64,000 nucleotides of DNA from Flavimaribacter sp024343425 (GTDB lineage Bacteria; Pseudomonadota; Alphaproteobacteria; Rhizobiales; Rhizobiaceae). The notes below the pieces were generated by a model. That model did no database searches and was not told the origin of the DNA. It was given only the letters and a program-made list of their open reading frames with translations. A program made the translations under genes and the position numbers. The stretch's first letter is position 1, and the number at the start of each line of letters is the position of its first letter. The stretch covers positions 3,968,001-4,032,000 of the forward strand of contig OZ245773.1 of NCBI GenBank assembly GCA_965227645.1, given 5' to 3'. Below, in pieces: positions 52,469 to 61,063 of the stretch.

Positions 52469-53272
52469 ATGCTACCGCTCTACGACATGATGATGCAGGC
52501 GCAAAACGGCGAGGCGATGCGGGTGATGGCGCGGCAATTCGGTCTGGACGAGGACCAGGCTGCGCGCGCAATGGAAGCCCTGATGCCCGCCTTTTCGACC
52601 GGCCTGAAGCGCAACGCGACCAATCCGTACACGATGATGGATTTCTGGCAGGCCTTCGCCGATCCGGGCCATACGCAATATTTCGAAAACATGACGAAGG
52701 CTTTCACGCCCAAGGGCATCGACGAAGGCAACCACATACTCGGCCAGTTGTTCGGCTCGAAGGAAATCAGCCGGGCGGTCGCCTATCAGGCCGCGCAATT
52801 CTCCGGGTTGAGCCAGGAAATCCTCAAGCAGATGATGCCGGTTATCGCGGCCTCCATGATGGGCGGGCTCTACAAACAGGCGTCGAATGCGTTCGGCGCA
52901 AACACCGCCCAGGGCGCAAACGTCTTTACCGACATGATGCATCAGATGACCGGGGTTCGACAGACTCCGAAGCCGAAGGAATTCGAATACCCCTTCGTGA
53001 CGATGATGGAGCAGATGTTCGGGAGCGGAAAAAAGGAACCGGAGAAAAAGCCTGCGGCCGACAATCCGTTCATGAAGATGTTCGAAGACATGATGGCCGC
53101 CAGCATGCCTTCATCAATACCCGAACCAAAACCTGAGCCCGAGAAATCCGCCAACCCCTATGACAAGCTTTTCGGGAACATGTTCGAAGCGGGAATAGAA
53201 ATCCAGAAAGACTACCAGAAGAACATGGAGTCGATCTTCGACACCTATGTTTCGGGCGTAAATAAGCAATAG
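52469..53272 (+). CDS. DUF937-like protein with repeated Pro-aromatic/Met motifs
   Basis: A 267-aa protein. Residues about 1-150 are helical and resemble DUF937 (MMMQAQNGEAMRVMARQFGL, SRAVAYQAAQFSGLSQEIL, MMPVIAASMMGGLYKQA). Residues about 170-240 hold three related motifs, YPFVTMMEQMF, NPFMKMFEDMM and NPYDKLFGNMF, separated by Lys/Pro/Glu linkers (KKEPEKKPAAD and PEPKPEPEKSA). The tail IEIQKDYQKNMESIFDTYV is phasin-like. ATG 52469 is a reasonable start; an upstream ATG at 52457 is possible and the frame is open to 52340. It has no clear operon partner. Confidence 0.65.
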   Translation: MLPLYDMMMQAQNGEAMRVMARQFGLDEDQAARAMEALMPAFSTGLKRNATNPYTMMDFWQAFADPGHTQYFENMTKAFTPKGIDEGNHILGQLFGSKEISRAVAYQAAQFSGLSQEILKQMMPVIAASMMGGLYKQASNAFGANTAQGANVFTDMMHQMTGVRQTPKPKEFEYPFVTMMEQMFGSGKKEPEKKPAADNPFMKMFEDMMAASMPSSIPEPKPEPEKSANPYDKLFGNMFEAGIEIQKDYQKNMESIFDTYVSGVNKQ

Positions 53273-53425
53273 CCGGTAAAAACCCGGCGACTGTCACACC
53301 AGCCGCCGGGAGGGAGCGGGCACAGGGCACGTGACCCGCGGGGGAAAGCATGGCGTCTGGCCGCTTTGCCGTTTCATCGCCCTTGCGGGCTAGCGCCGAA
53401 CGGCGGCAACGGCCAGATATTCATC

Positions 53426-53704
53426 TTACAGGGGCAATGACCTGCGAGACCGCCGACGGAGCGCGGCGCGCGTCAGCTCGTTCGAGTAGTCGTCGAACGC
53501 GCCGCCGCGAACGGCGTAGCGCACGTCATCACGCTGCAATCCGATATCCGCCAGCTGGCTGTCGGTAAACTCCAGCAACCGATACACCTCGCGCCGGTTT
53601 CGATAGCGGCGCACGAAGGAGCCGACCGTATTCCAGTAGGCAGCAAAGCGACCTTTCGGCTTGAATGTCGTATCGAGGAGCATTTGTGTCTGTCTGTCTG
53701 TCAT
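53426..53704 (-). CDS. DUF1127 domain protein
   Basis: A 92-aa basic protein. The DUF1127 domain is in the middle: YRLLEFTDSQLADIGLQRDD follows the family pattern of a short helix and a LxDIGLxRxD motif. Small Arg-rich DUF1127 proteins bind RNA or affect phosphate, amino acid and C1 metabolism in rhizobia and Brucella. AAGGAG six bases upstream supports ATG 53704. It diverges from a VtlR/LsrB-like LysR gene, which probably controls it. The C-terminal RRRSRRS is unusually basic. Confidence 0.85.
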   Translation of the reverse strand: MTDRQTQMLLDTTFKPKGRFAAYWNTVGSFVRRYRNRREVYRLLEFTDSQLADIGLQRDDVRYAVRGGAFDDYSNELTRAALRRRSRRSLPL

Positions 53705-53840
53705 GTCAGTCTCCTTTCCGCGCCTGCCTGTCTGATGCTGAAGGCAGAAAAACGCTGTGCTTCAGGTGGTTTCACCCAGTGAGTTGAATCCGATTGTTGG
53801 GAAACCCGCCTTGTCGACGACGGGGAGTCGGCGACAGGCC

Positions 53841-53880
53841 AAACATTTCAAACCTTGACTAATCAGTCCAGTGAATGTTT
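53841..53880. promoter_or_regulatory. Candidate LysR binding region between DUF1127 and LysR genes
   Basis: AAACATTTCA (53841-53850) and TGAATGTTT (53872-53880) are near-complementary arms, with GACTAATCAGTC (symmetric GACT/AGTC) between them, and a second AATGTTT follows at 53883-53889. The AT-rich block lies in the divergent gap about 40 bp before the LysR start. Position and symmetry suit a LysR site. Confidence 0.4.
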
Positions 53881-53918
53881 CTAATGTTTATGATCATCTT
53901 TTTTGATATGAGGCCGAC

Positions 53919-54869
53919 ATGGCTGCGCCCCTCGACATCGACCATCTGAGAACATTCATCGCAATCGTCGACATTGGCAGTTTCACGCGCGCGGCGGAGG
54001 AAGTGAACAAGACCCAGTCCGCCGTCTCCATGCAAATGCGACGGTTGGAAGAGCGGATCGGCAAAACGCTTTTCGAAAAGGACGGCCGCGTGAACCGACT
54101 GACAGCGGAAGGCGAGCGGCTGATGCTCTACGCCCGCCGCATGGTGCGGCTGAGCAACGAGACGCTTGCGGCGTTCGACGACAACGCGCTCGCCGGCAGC
54201 ATCAGGCTCGGAACGCCGGACGATTACGCCGACCGCTACATGCCCGACATTATCGCCCGGTTCGCAAAGACCAATCCACATGTCGAACTGTCGATCATGT
54301 GCGAGCCTTCCCGCGATCTCATCGACCGGCTGGAGCGCAACGAACTCGATATCGCACTGGTGACGCACAGTCCGCGGAACTGGCGCTCGCGCATGCTGAG
54401 AGCGGAGCCGCTCCTGTGGGTGACATCGATGGCGCATTCGGTGCACCAGAACGACCCGGTGCCGCTGGCGGTCGGTCGGCTCAGCTGCGACTGGCGGCAA
54501 CTGGGATGCGCGGCGCTCGATTCGACGGGACGCAAATACCAGATCCTTTTCACGAGCTTTTCCTCCACAGTCGTCGCCTCGGCGGTGCTTGCGGGATTGG
54601 CCGTGTCCATCCTGCCGGAATCCGCGCTGAGGCCAGGCATGCGTATTCTGACGGCCGCAGACGGATTTCCTTCGCTGCCGTCCGCCGAAATCGGCATGAT
54701 CCGGCGGGCCGGCGTTCCGACCGCGCTGATGGACGCCATCACCGAGCATGTCGCTGCGAGCCTCGACAACATCTCGAACACACCGGTTGACGAAGGCGGC
54801 GAGGCGACAGCATCCAACGTCATGCAGAACAACCGGATTCGAAACGAGTTGATGTTTTCGAGCTGGTAG
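53919..54869 (+). CDS. LysR family regulator, LsrB/VtlR-like
   Basis: A 316-aa LysR regulator closely resembling LsrB/VtlR of rhizobia and Brucella. HTH: LRTFIAIVDIGSFTRAAEEV and KTQSAVSMQMRRLEERIG (residues 7-49). The effector domain has TPDDYADRYMPDIIARFAKT, NELDIALVTHSP, LLWVTSMAHSVHQND and GLAVSILPESALRPGMRIL. VtlR and LsrB control oxidative-stress, surface polysaccharide and small DUF1127 genes, and here a DUF1127 gene is divergent. The C-terminal 20 residues (NNRIRNELMFSSW) are a lineage extension. It ends 63 bp before xseA. Confidence 0.85.
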   Translation: MAAPLDIDHLRTFIAIVDIGSFTRAAEEVNKTQSAVSMQMRRLEERIGKTLFEKDGRVNRLTAEGERLMLYARRMVRLSNETLAAFDDNALAGSIRLGTPDDYADRYMPDIIARFAKTNPHVELSIMCEPSRDLIDRLERNELDIALVTHSPRNWRSRMLRAEPLLWVTSMAHSVHQNDPVPLAVGRLSCDWRQLGCAALDSTGRKYQILFTSFSSTVVASAVLAGLAVSILPESALRPGMRILTAADGFPSLPSAEIGMIRRAGVPTALMDAITEHVAASLDNISNTPVDEGGEATASNVMQNNRIRNELMFSSW

Positions 54870-54932
54870 GCTGGCGCGTTCCGTGACGCCGGCGACCTTG
54901 ACCTCGCCGCCCGAAACAGGCGCTATGGAGCC

Positions 54933-56501
54933 ATGTCGACACAGCAGACGAGCGATTCGCCCAGCAATCTGACGGAATACACCGTCAGCGAGATTTCCGG
55001 TTCGATCAAGCGCACCGTCGAGGACGCTTTCGGGCATGTGCGCCTGCGCGGCGAAATTTCCGGCTATCGCGGACCGCATTCGTCGGGACACGCCTATTTC
55101 TCACTGAAGGACGACAGGGCGCGCATCGAGGCGGTGATCTGGCGCGGTGTATTCTCGCGACTGAAATTCAAGCCCGAAGAAGGCATGGAGATGATCGCGA
55201 CCGGCAAGGTCACGACCTATCCGGGCTCCTCCAAGTATCAGATCGTCATCGAACAGCTTGAACCGGCCGGGGCGGGCGCGTTGATGGCGCTCCTGGAGGA
55301 GCGACGGAAGAAACTCGCCGCCGAGGGCCTGTTCGACGACGATCGCAAGCAGCCCCTGCCGTACATGCCCAGGGTCATCGGCGTCATCACCTCCCCGACC
55401 GGGGCGGTGATCCGCGATATCCTGCACCGGATCAGCGACCGCTTTCCGGTGCATGTCGTCGTCTGGCCTGTGCGCGTCCAGGGCGAAACCAGCGGACCGG
55501 AAGTAGCGGCAGCGATCAACGGCTTCAACGCTCTCGACAAGGATGGCGCCATTCCGCGGCCTGACCTCCTGATCGTCGCGCGCGGGGGCGGCAGCCTGGA
55601 GGATCTGTGGGGCTTCAACGACGAAGAGGTCGTGAGAGCCGCGGCTGCGTCGAGCATTCCGCTGATTTCCGCCGTCGGCCACGAGACCGACTGGACCCTG
55701 ATCGACCATGTCGCGGACCGCCGCGCTCCGACGCCAACGGGCGCGGCCGAAATGGCCGTTCCGGTCAGGGCGGATCTGGAAGCCAATCTCGCAGCGCTGG
55801 CCGCGCGCCACTCAGGAGGGCTGACGCGGCTTCTCGACGCCAGACGCCAGGCCGTGCGCGCGATGGCCCGCGCGCTGCCTTCCATCGACATGCTGCTTGC
55901 CCTTCCGCGCCGCCGCTTCGACGAGTCGGCCGGCAATCTCGGGCGGGCGCTGCAACTGAACACGGCCAACAAGCGGCGCGACTTCGAACGCCGCGCACAA
56001 CGGATAACGCCGGAATCCCTGTTGCGGAGGTTCCTGCAGAAGCGTCAGCGCATCGGTGAACTGGCGAACGCCTATGACCGGCGCGTCGAACGCATGCAGG
56101 ACCGACTCGCAGGAAGGCTGTCCAACGCGGCAAGCCGTCTTTCGCTGAGGCCAGCGCTCGCGCGCATCGACCACGGACGCACAGGCCTGCAGGGCCTTGC
56201 CGGACGCAGCGACAAGGCGATCTCGCTGCTTTCCGAAAGACAACGCCGCCGTCTGAACGAGGCGGGACGATTGCTTGATTCCATGTCCTACAAGAACGTT
56301 CTGCAGCGCGGCTACGCCGTTATTCGCGACGCCGGCGAGAACGTGGTGGACAAGGCGGCGGCGCTGTCTTCCGGCGACGCTGTGTCGATCGAGTTCAAGG
56401 ACGGTCGCGTCGACGCCGTCACAGCCGGCGGACCATCCGGAAAGGCGAAATCGAAACCCGCCGCCCGGAAGAAACCGGCAGGACAGGGCAGCCTGTTCTG
56501 A
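54933..56501 (+). CDS. xseA: Exodeoxyribonuclease VII large subunit
   Basis: A 522-aa nuclease subunit that degrades single-stranded DNA to oligonucleotides. The N-terminal OB-fold domain includes LTEYTVSEISGSIKRTVED and VRLRGEISGYRGPHSSGHAY-like sequence, the catalytic core has VARGGGSLEDLWGFNDEEV, ISAVGHETDWTLIDHVADRR and APTPTGAAEMAVP, and a long helical region plus a basic tail (GKAKSKPAARKKPAG) closes it. The small subunit xseB is not in the window. Its stop is directly adjacent to the mprF stop. Confidence 0.95.
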   Translation: MSTQQTSDSPSNLTEYTVSEISGSIKRTVEDAFGHVRLRGEISGYRGPHSSGHAYFSLKDDRARIEAVIWRGVFSRLKFKPEEGMEMIATGKVTTYPGSSKYQIVIEQLEPAGAGALMALLEERRKKLAAEGLFDDDRKQPLPYMPRVIGVITSPTGAVIRDILHRISDRFPVHVVVWPVRVQGETSGPEVAAAINGFNALDKDGAIPRPDLLIVARGGGSLEDLWGFNDEEVVRAAAASSIPLISAVGHETDWTLIDHVADRRAPTPTGAAEMAVPVRADLEANLAALAARHSGGLTRLLDARRQAVRAMARALPSIDMLLALPRRRFDESAGNLGRALQLNTANKRRDFERRAQRITPESLLRRFLQKRQRIGELANAYDRRVERMQDRLAGRLSNAASRLSLRPALARIDHGRTGLQGLAGRSDKAISLLSERQRRRLNEAGRLLDSMSYKNVLQRGYAVIRDAGENVVDKAAALSSGDAVSIEFKDGRVDAVTAGGPSGKAKSKPAARKKPAGQGSLF

Positions 56502-59102
56502 TCACTTCCTGAGCACGCCCAACCGGCTGCCGGAAATCAGCGCCGTGATGTCGAGCAGAACCTGCGGCGCGGCCAAGCCTCCGGGACAGGCCAGATAGTT
56601 CGGCGTCCAGACCGGATCGAATTTCTGCTTGTAGGTCCGCAATCCCTCGAAGTGGTAGAAATCCTCGCCACGTTTGTAGATCTGCGTTCCAATACGGTTC
56701 CAGGTCGTGGCGAGCGGGTGATCCGCGAGGCCGGCAAGCGGCGCGGCGCCGAGATTGAACCAGCGGTATTGATCCGACTGCGCGTACAGCAGCAATTCGG
56801 CAAAGAGATAATCCATCACCACGTTGGAGGCGCCGGGGACGGAGCGCATCAGGTCGATCGCCATTTCCTCGCGGTCGGATCCACGCAGGATGTTGGCGAA
56901 CGCGATAATCTCCTCGTCGCGCCAAATGACGGCGATGTCGAAATTCATGAGATAGGTCTCGTCGAAATTTCCAAGCGCAAAGCGCTTCTCGCTTCCCGAC
57001 TTGCCGTCCAGCCAGGCGTCCGAGACCCGGCGCAGCGACGGCAAGTGGGGCGTGATGCGGGTAGCCGGAACGATTTCGAATGACAGGCCCTCCTTCCTCG
57101 CGCGCCGTTGCGCATGTCGCAGATCTTTCTTGCCGTGCCCCTGAAGCGTAAAGCCTGCGAGATCGACCCGGGCCACCTCGCCGATCTTCAAAACCGACAA
57201 GCCCATATCGACGTAGAGAGGCAAATAATCGGTTCCAACGGCGTAAAAGGCCGGACGATAACCGTCGCGATCGGCCAGTTCCCTGAACCGCCAGGCCAGA
57301 TTTTCTGCTTCGCCGCGATCTCCCACCGGATCGCCCTTGGCGACCAGCGTGCGGCCGCTGGCGCCGTACATGAGGAAGGCGTTCTCCTGCGGAGAGATCA
57401 GAAACGACTTGTCGCCGAGCAGCGCAATGGTCGTTTCTGCTTTCGGCGATTGCGCCACCAGTTCGCGCACGCTTTCCGGAATCGCTTCACCCGGGCCAGT
57501 CGTGACATTGCGCCTGTTGAGCATCATGAAGAGACCGATCGCAAAGACCGCCACGACCATCACGAAAGCCGAACGCAGGAAACGCGATGCGTCGCTGTTC
57601 CAGCCGAATCGCCACCAGACATCGCTGGCGAACGCGGCGTTGCGATAGGCGAAGAAACCGAGCCAGACAGCAGACGCGAGCGTTACGAGCATCAGCATCA
57701 GCCAGAACGGCGTGAGTGCGAGAAAAGAGTCCCCTGACCGGCGATGGAACGCCTCTCGAAAGGGAAGAAGCACCAGGAAAACAACGACGAGGCCGGCCGC
57801 CAGATAGAGATTCAACCCCTTGCCGAGCGCGAAAAGAGCGCCGGCAAGCAGAAGCCCGAGAACAGCGTAATATCCGCTGCGGCGGCGTCTGAGCAATGCA
57901 TGAGAAATGATGATCAAAGCCAGTCCAACGAGGCTCGCCAGCATATGGGACGATTCGAAAACCGCCAGCGACAGGTTGGACTTCAGCCATTCATGCCCGG
58001 ACGAGCCAACCGGGATCGACCCGGACAGCATCAGCGCGAAGCCGGCGGCGAAGGTCAGTCCGGCGGCGAGCGGCGGCAGGAGCGGCTGCGTCACCCGGCC
58101 AATCTCTCCGACGCCGCCTTTAATAGCGCGCCCACCATTGAAAAGCTCTGTCGCCAGCATGACGATGACGACCGGAACGACTGGAACGATATAGTAGATC
58201 ACCCGGTAGAGAACGAGCGCGCCGAGCACGTCAGGTCGTCCGCTTGCGCCCAGCCCGGCGATCACCGTCGCGTCGAATACGCCGAGTCCGCCCGGCGAAT
58301 GGCTGGCGGTGCCCAGAATGACCGCCGATATGTAAACGATGAAGAAGCTCCCCGGCGATCCGGCGATGTCGGCGGGCAGCAACACGTAAAGCGTCGCGGC
58401 CGACGCCCCGACATCGACGAAACCGGCGCAGAGTTGCAACAGGCCGACGCGCAATCCAGGCAACGTGACTTGCATGCCGCGAAACGCGATGCGGCGGGAG
58501 CCTGTCGCGATCCAAATAAAATAAGCCAGGAACACAATCAGAATAAAGATGCCGATAGCGCGCAACGCGAAGACCGGGATTGGCAGGAGTTGATGGACGC
58601 CTTGCGGTTCAAACGCCAGCGCACAACCGATCAGCGATCCAACGCCCAGCCAAAGGCACATCCATGAGAGGAATATGATCTGGCCGATGGAGGAAAACTC
58701 TATTCCGCCGCGGCTGTAGATGCGGTAGCGCAAGGCGCCGCCGGTCAGGACGTGAAAACCGATCGCGTCCGACAGCGCGAAACCCGCGACGCCCGCCCAG
58801 GCGGCCGTGCGCAGCCGAATCCTTCCGGGCGCAACCAGCCTGACAGCCAGCATTTCATAGCAGGCAATGGCGGTGAAGCTGGTCATCATGGTCAGGAACG
58901 CAAGAACGACCGACCGCGTCGGCGTCTCGCGGATATCATCCATGACCTGCTGCAGAGAAACGTTTTCGGTAAACCTGTGCAGCACATAGAAAGCGATTGC
59001 GATCAGAAAAATCGCGACAAGGGCTGTCAGGACGTGCAGAAGGTTTCGTCTTTTGGCGATTGCCTGCATGCCGCCCAGGATACCCGATAACAAACCACTC
59101 AC
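56502..59102 (-). CDS. mprF: Bifunctional lysylphosphatidylglycerol synthetase/flippase MprF (LpiA-like)
   Basis: An 866-aa membrane enzyme. About the first 520 residues hold around 13-14 hydrophobic helices (flippase domain, for example HSPGGLGVFDATVIAGLG). The C-terminal 300 residues form a cytoplasmic GNAT-like domain (DUF2156) with YGASGRTLVAKGDPVGD, GYRPAFYAVGTDYLPLYVD and WFNLGAAPLAGLADHPLATT. It transfers lysine from Lys-tRNA to phosphatidylglycerol and flips the lipid outward, lowering surface charge. In rhizobia the homologue lpiA is acid-inducible. Start is a GTG at 59102; an ATG 11 codons later is possible. Confidence 0.93.
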   Translation of the reverse strand: MSGLLSGILGGMQAIAKRRNLLHVLTALVAIFLIAIAFYVLHRFTENVSLQQVMDDIRETPTRSVVLAFLTMMTSFTAIACYEMLAVRLVAPGRIRLRTAAWAGVAGFALSDAIGFHVLTGGALRYRIYSRGGIEFSSIGQIIFLSWMCLWLGVGSLIGCALAFEPQGVHQLLPIPVFALRAIGIFILIVFLAYFIWIATGSRRIAFRGMQVTLPGLRVGLLQLCAGFVDVGASAATLYVLLPADIAGSPGSFFIVYISAVILGTASHSPGGLGVFDATVIAGLGASGRPDVLGALVLYRVIYYIVPVVPVVIVMLATELFNGGRAIKGGVGEIGRVTQPLLPPLAAGLTFAAGFALMLSGSIPVGSSGHEWLKSNLSLAVFESSHMLASLVGLALIIISHALLRRRRSGYYAVLGLLLAGALFALGKGLNLYLAAGLVVVFLVLLPFREAFHRRSGDSFLALTPFWLMLMLVTLASAVWLGFFAYRNAAFASDVWWRFGWNSDASRFLRSAFVMVVAVFAIGLFMMLNRRNVTTGPGEAIPESVRELVAQSPKAETTIALLGDKSFLISPQENAFLMYGASGRTLVAKGDPVGDRGEAENLAWRFRELADRDGYRPAFYAVGTDYLPLYVDMGLSVLKIGEVARVDLAGFTLQGHGKKDLRHAQRRARKEGLSFEIVPATRITPHLPSLRRVSDAWLDGKSGSEKRFALGNFDETYLMNFDIAVIWRDEEIIAFANILRGSDREEMAIDLMRSVPGASNVVMDYLFAELLLYAQSDQYRWFNLGAAPLAGLADHPLATTWNRIGTQIYKRGEDFYHFEGLRTYKQKFDPVWTPNYLACPGGLAAPQVLLDITALISGSRLGVLRK

Positions 59103-59173
59103 CCCGATAATCGCTTGATTTTAAATTCTTATCGCAGTTTCATCAAGAGAGCGCAATCTCGCCAGTTCGATCT

Positions 59174-59476
59174 CTATGACGTCAAGCTCGTTGTTGCGAG
59201 CGTGTCTCTTGTCGGAAGATTCCGGATCGCCTCTCCCGTTTCCCTGTCGGCGGCGACAAGATCAAACTGGGACTGCAAGTTCAACCAGAATTGCGGATCG
59301 GTTCCGAACCAATGACCAAAGCGCAAGGCCGTATCACCTGAAATAGACCGCTTGCCGGCAATAATCTGGCTTACGCGATTTGCAGGCACATTAATCTGGC
59401 GGGAAAATTCCGTTGGCGAAACGCCCAATTCATCAAGCTCATCCTTCAGAACCTTGCCTGGATGGACCGTTCTCAT
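59174..59476 (-). CDS. higA: HigA family antitoxin
   Basis: A 100-aa XRE-type DNA-binding antitoxin. MRTVHPGKVLKDELDEL is the typical HigA opening, PTEFSRQINVPANRVSQIIA is the HTH and GDTALRFGHWFGTDPQFWLN is the family's closing block. The frame is open to a GTG at 59539, inside higB, but the ATG at 59476, preceded by GGAGA and 19 bp after the higB stop, gives the standard length. The toxin gene comes first, as usual for higBA. Confidence 0.88.
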   Translation of the reverse strand: MRTVHPGKVLKDELDELGVSPTEFSRQINVPANRVSQIIAGKRSISGDTALRFGHWFGTDPQFWLNLQSQFDLVAADRETGEAIRNLPTRDTLATTSLTS

Positions 59477-59495
59477 CAACACTTTCAGATCTCCA

Positions 59496-59780
59496 TCAAT
59501 GATAATCGACGATTTCGACATTCCCTGGCCCCGGCTCACCGTCTGACCAGGAAAAGCACAAGCGCCACTGTTGATTGATCCGTATTGAGAACTGCCCTTC
59601 CCTGGCGCCTTTCAAGGCCTCAAGCCTATTGCTTGGCAACGCCCTCAAGGAAGCCAGATCAGGAGCCGCATTCAGAATCGCCAGTCGCTTTGCGGCCTGG
59701 TCTTCGAAGCTCTGAAAGGCCTTGATAAACTTGCCCGCGGCGAAATCAGCTGTTCTTTTGTCTCGGTAATGCTGGATCAT
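59496..59780 (-). CDS. higB: HigB/RelE-family toxin
   Basis: A 94-aa RelE-fold toxin expected to cleave mRNA on the ribosome. IQHYRDKRTADFAAGKFIKA at the start, then ILNAAPDLASLRALPSNRLEAL and GQFSIRINQQWRLCFSWSDG, the RIN(Q)QWRxCF block typical of HigB/GraT. GGAG six bases before the ATG at 59780 supports the start. It is 19 bp from higA and preceded by its own promoter-operator region. There is no sign of frame damage. Confidence 0.88.
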   Translation of the reverse strand: MIQHYRDKRTADFAAGKFIKAFQSFEDQAAKRLAILNAAPDLASLRALPSNRLEALKGAREGQFSIRINQQWRLCFSWSDGEPGPGNVEIVDYH

Positions 59781-59970
59781 ACAGTCTCCGCACCCTACGA
59801 TTATGTACGTTGTACGTCAAGCGTAAAGAGCTCCTGGAGCCTGGCGCCGAAATCGTTGCGTTATTCCAGAAGTTGCCATCAAGTTCCGGAATATCACTCG
59901 TATCGATGATGCTATCCGGCAGAGCCGCCAGTTCCTCAGTGTTCAACGGTTTTTCAAATTTGCTTTTCAT
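59746..59970 (-). pseudogene. Truncated BrnA-like antitoxin remnant
   Basis: A 74-codon frame. Residues about 1-45 match the front half of BrnA-type antitoxins: LPDSIIDTSDIPELDGNFW followed by NNATISAPGSRSSLRL, where BrnA proteins read DIPEL..xFWxNA...p...xxLRLD. After SSLRLT the match stops and the frame runs through the higB promoter into the higB start. The C-terminal half is missing, and no BrnT partner toxin precedes it. It may be a relic of an older toxin-antitoxin locus. Confidence 0.55.
59792..59820 (-). promoter_or_regulatory. Candidate higBA promoter and operator
   Basis: On the minus strand TTGACG (59820-59815), a 17-bp spacer and TAGGGT (59797-59792), the latter poor. The spacer contains the tandem heptamer TGTACGT TGTACGT (plus strand 59804-59817). 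HigA-type antitoxins repress their own operon through sites of this sort in this position, which makes the repeat a candidate operator. Confidence 0.4.
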
Positions 59971-60134
59971 GGAATGTCATGTTGCGCCCATGGTCGATGG
60001 ATCGCGAAAATAGAGTTAGGAATTTTATCTCCTTATCACTTTCTTCTCGATCATGTTAGCGCCGCCACCGCTTGAAGACGGCGTCATGATTGAATAGGCA
60101 TGGTCGGAACAATTCCGATTGGCGGACAGACACA

Positions 60135-61046
60135 ATGACCGAGGAACAAAAGCGGCCGACCATAGCGCTCATTGGTTTTGGAGAGGCGGGCGCGGCTTTT
60201 GCGGAAGGGTGGCGCGGCGACGGCGTCGAAACGGAGATCCGCGCCTTCGACATCAAGACGCAGTCGAACAACGACAAAATCGCTCGCGACAAGTGGCAAG
60301 CCTATGATCGCTGGCAGGTGACGGGCTTCGCCGATTTGCCTGCGGCGCTCGCCGAGGCGCCCGTCATCTTTTCGCTCGTTACAGCCGACCAGGCTGAAAC
60401 AGCGGCCGCCGACGCCGCGCCTCTTCTCGATGAAGGCGCGGTGTTCTTCGATTGCAATTCCTGTTCGCCCGGCGCCAAGAGGCAATCGGCGGCGCGCATG
60501 GAGGCGCGCGGCGTCCGCTATGTCGACACGGCGGTGATGTCGCCCGTGCATCCGAAACTTCACAAGGCGCCGGTACTCGTAAGCGGCCCGCACGCGGCCG
60601 ACGGACTTGCGGTCCTCCAACAACTCAACATGTCGCCAAAGCTGGTCGAAGGCGACGTCGGACGCGCCTCGTCCATCAAGATGATCCGCAGCATTATGAT
60701 GAAGGGGCTGGAGGCGCTGGTCCTCGAATGCGTTCTTTCCGGTCGCAAGGCGGGCGTGGACGACGAGGTGCTGAGTTCGCTTGATGTGACCTATCCGGGT
60801 TTCGACTGGAAGGGCAAGGCGGCCTACATGATGGAGCGGGCGCTGACCCACGGAAAGCGCCGGGCCTCGGAAATGCGCGAGGTCGCGAAAACCGTCGAGG
60901 AGCTCGGCTTTCCGCCACGAATGGCTGACGCCACGGTGTTCTGGGAACAGTTCGCGGCCGATCTGGAGCTCGACACGAGCGCAATGCCAATCGACGACTA
61001 TCGTTTTCTTGCGGACACTATTCTCGAGCGCAAACCATCGTCCTGA
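60135..61046 (+). CDS. NAD(P)-dependent oxidoreductase, hydroxyisobutyrate dehydrogenase/DUF1932 type
   Basis: A 303-aa dehydrogenase of the 6-phosphogluconate/3-hydroxyisobutyrate superfamily. Rossmann motif IGFGEAGAAFAEG (about residues 13-25), then VIFSLVTADQAE and FFDCNSCSPGAKRQSA (substrate loop), VDTAVMSPVHPKLH and the region SSIKMIRSIMMKGLEAL with the conserved Lys. The C-terminal helical part matches DUF1932. The substrate is not known; the TRAP transporter 159 bp downstream imports organic acids, which fits a hydroxy acid. ATG 60135 gives the family start. Confidence 0.87.
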   Translation: MTEEQKRPTIALIGFGEAGAAFAEGWRGDGVETEIRAFDIKTQSNNDKIARDKWQAYDRWQVTGFADLPAALAEAPVIFSLVTADQAETAAADAAPLLDEGAVFFDCNSCSPGAKRQSAARMEARGVRYVDTAVMSPVHPKLHKAPVLVSGPHAADGLAVLQQLNMSPKLVEGDVGRASSIKMIRSIMMKGLEALVLECVLSGRKAGVDDEVLSSLDVTYPGFDWKGKAAYMMERALTHGKRRASEMREVAKTVEELGFPPRMADATVFWEQFAADLELDTSAMPIDDYRFLADTILERKPSS

Positions 61047-61063
61047 CGCGCGATTCGATCAAC

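Noticed and set aside
53283..53310. GC-rich hairpin after the DUF937-like gene
   Set aside because: CCCGGCG pairs with CGCCGGG, but no T-run follows and the loop region has a mismatch; it could be chance in GC-rich DNA.
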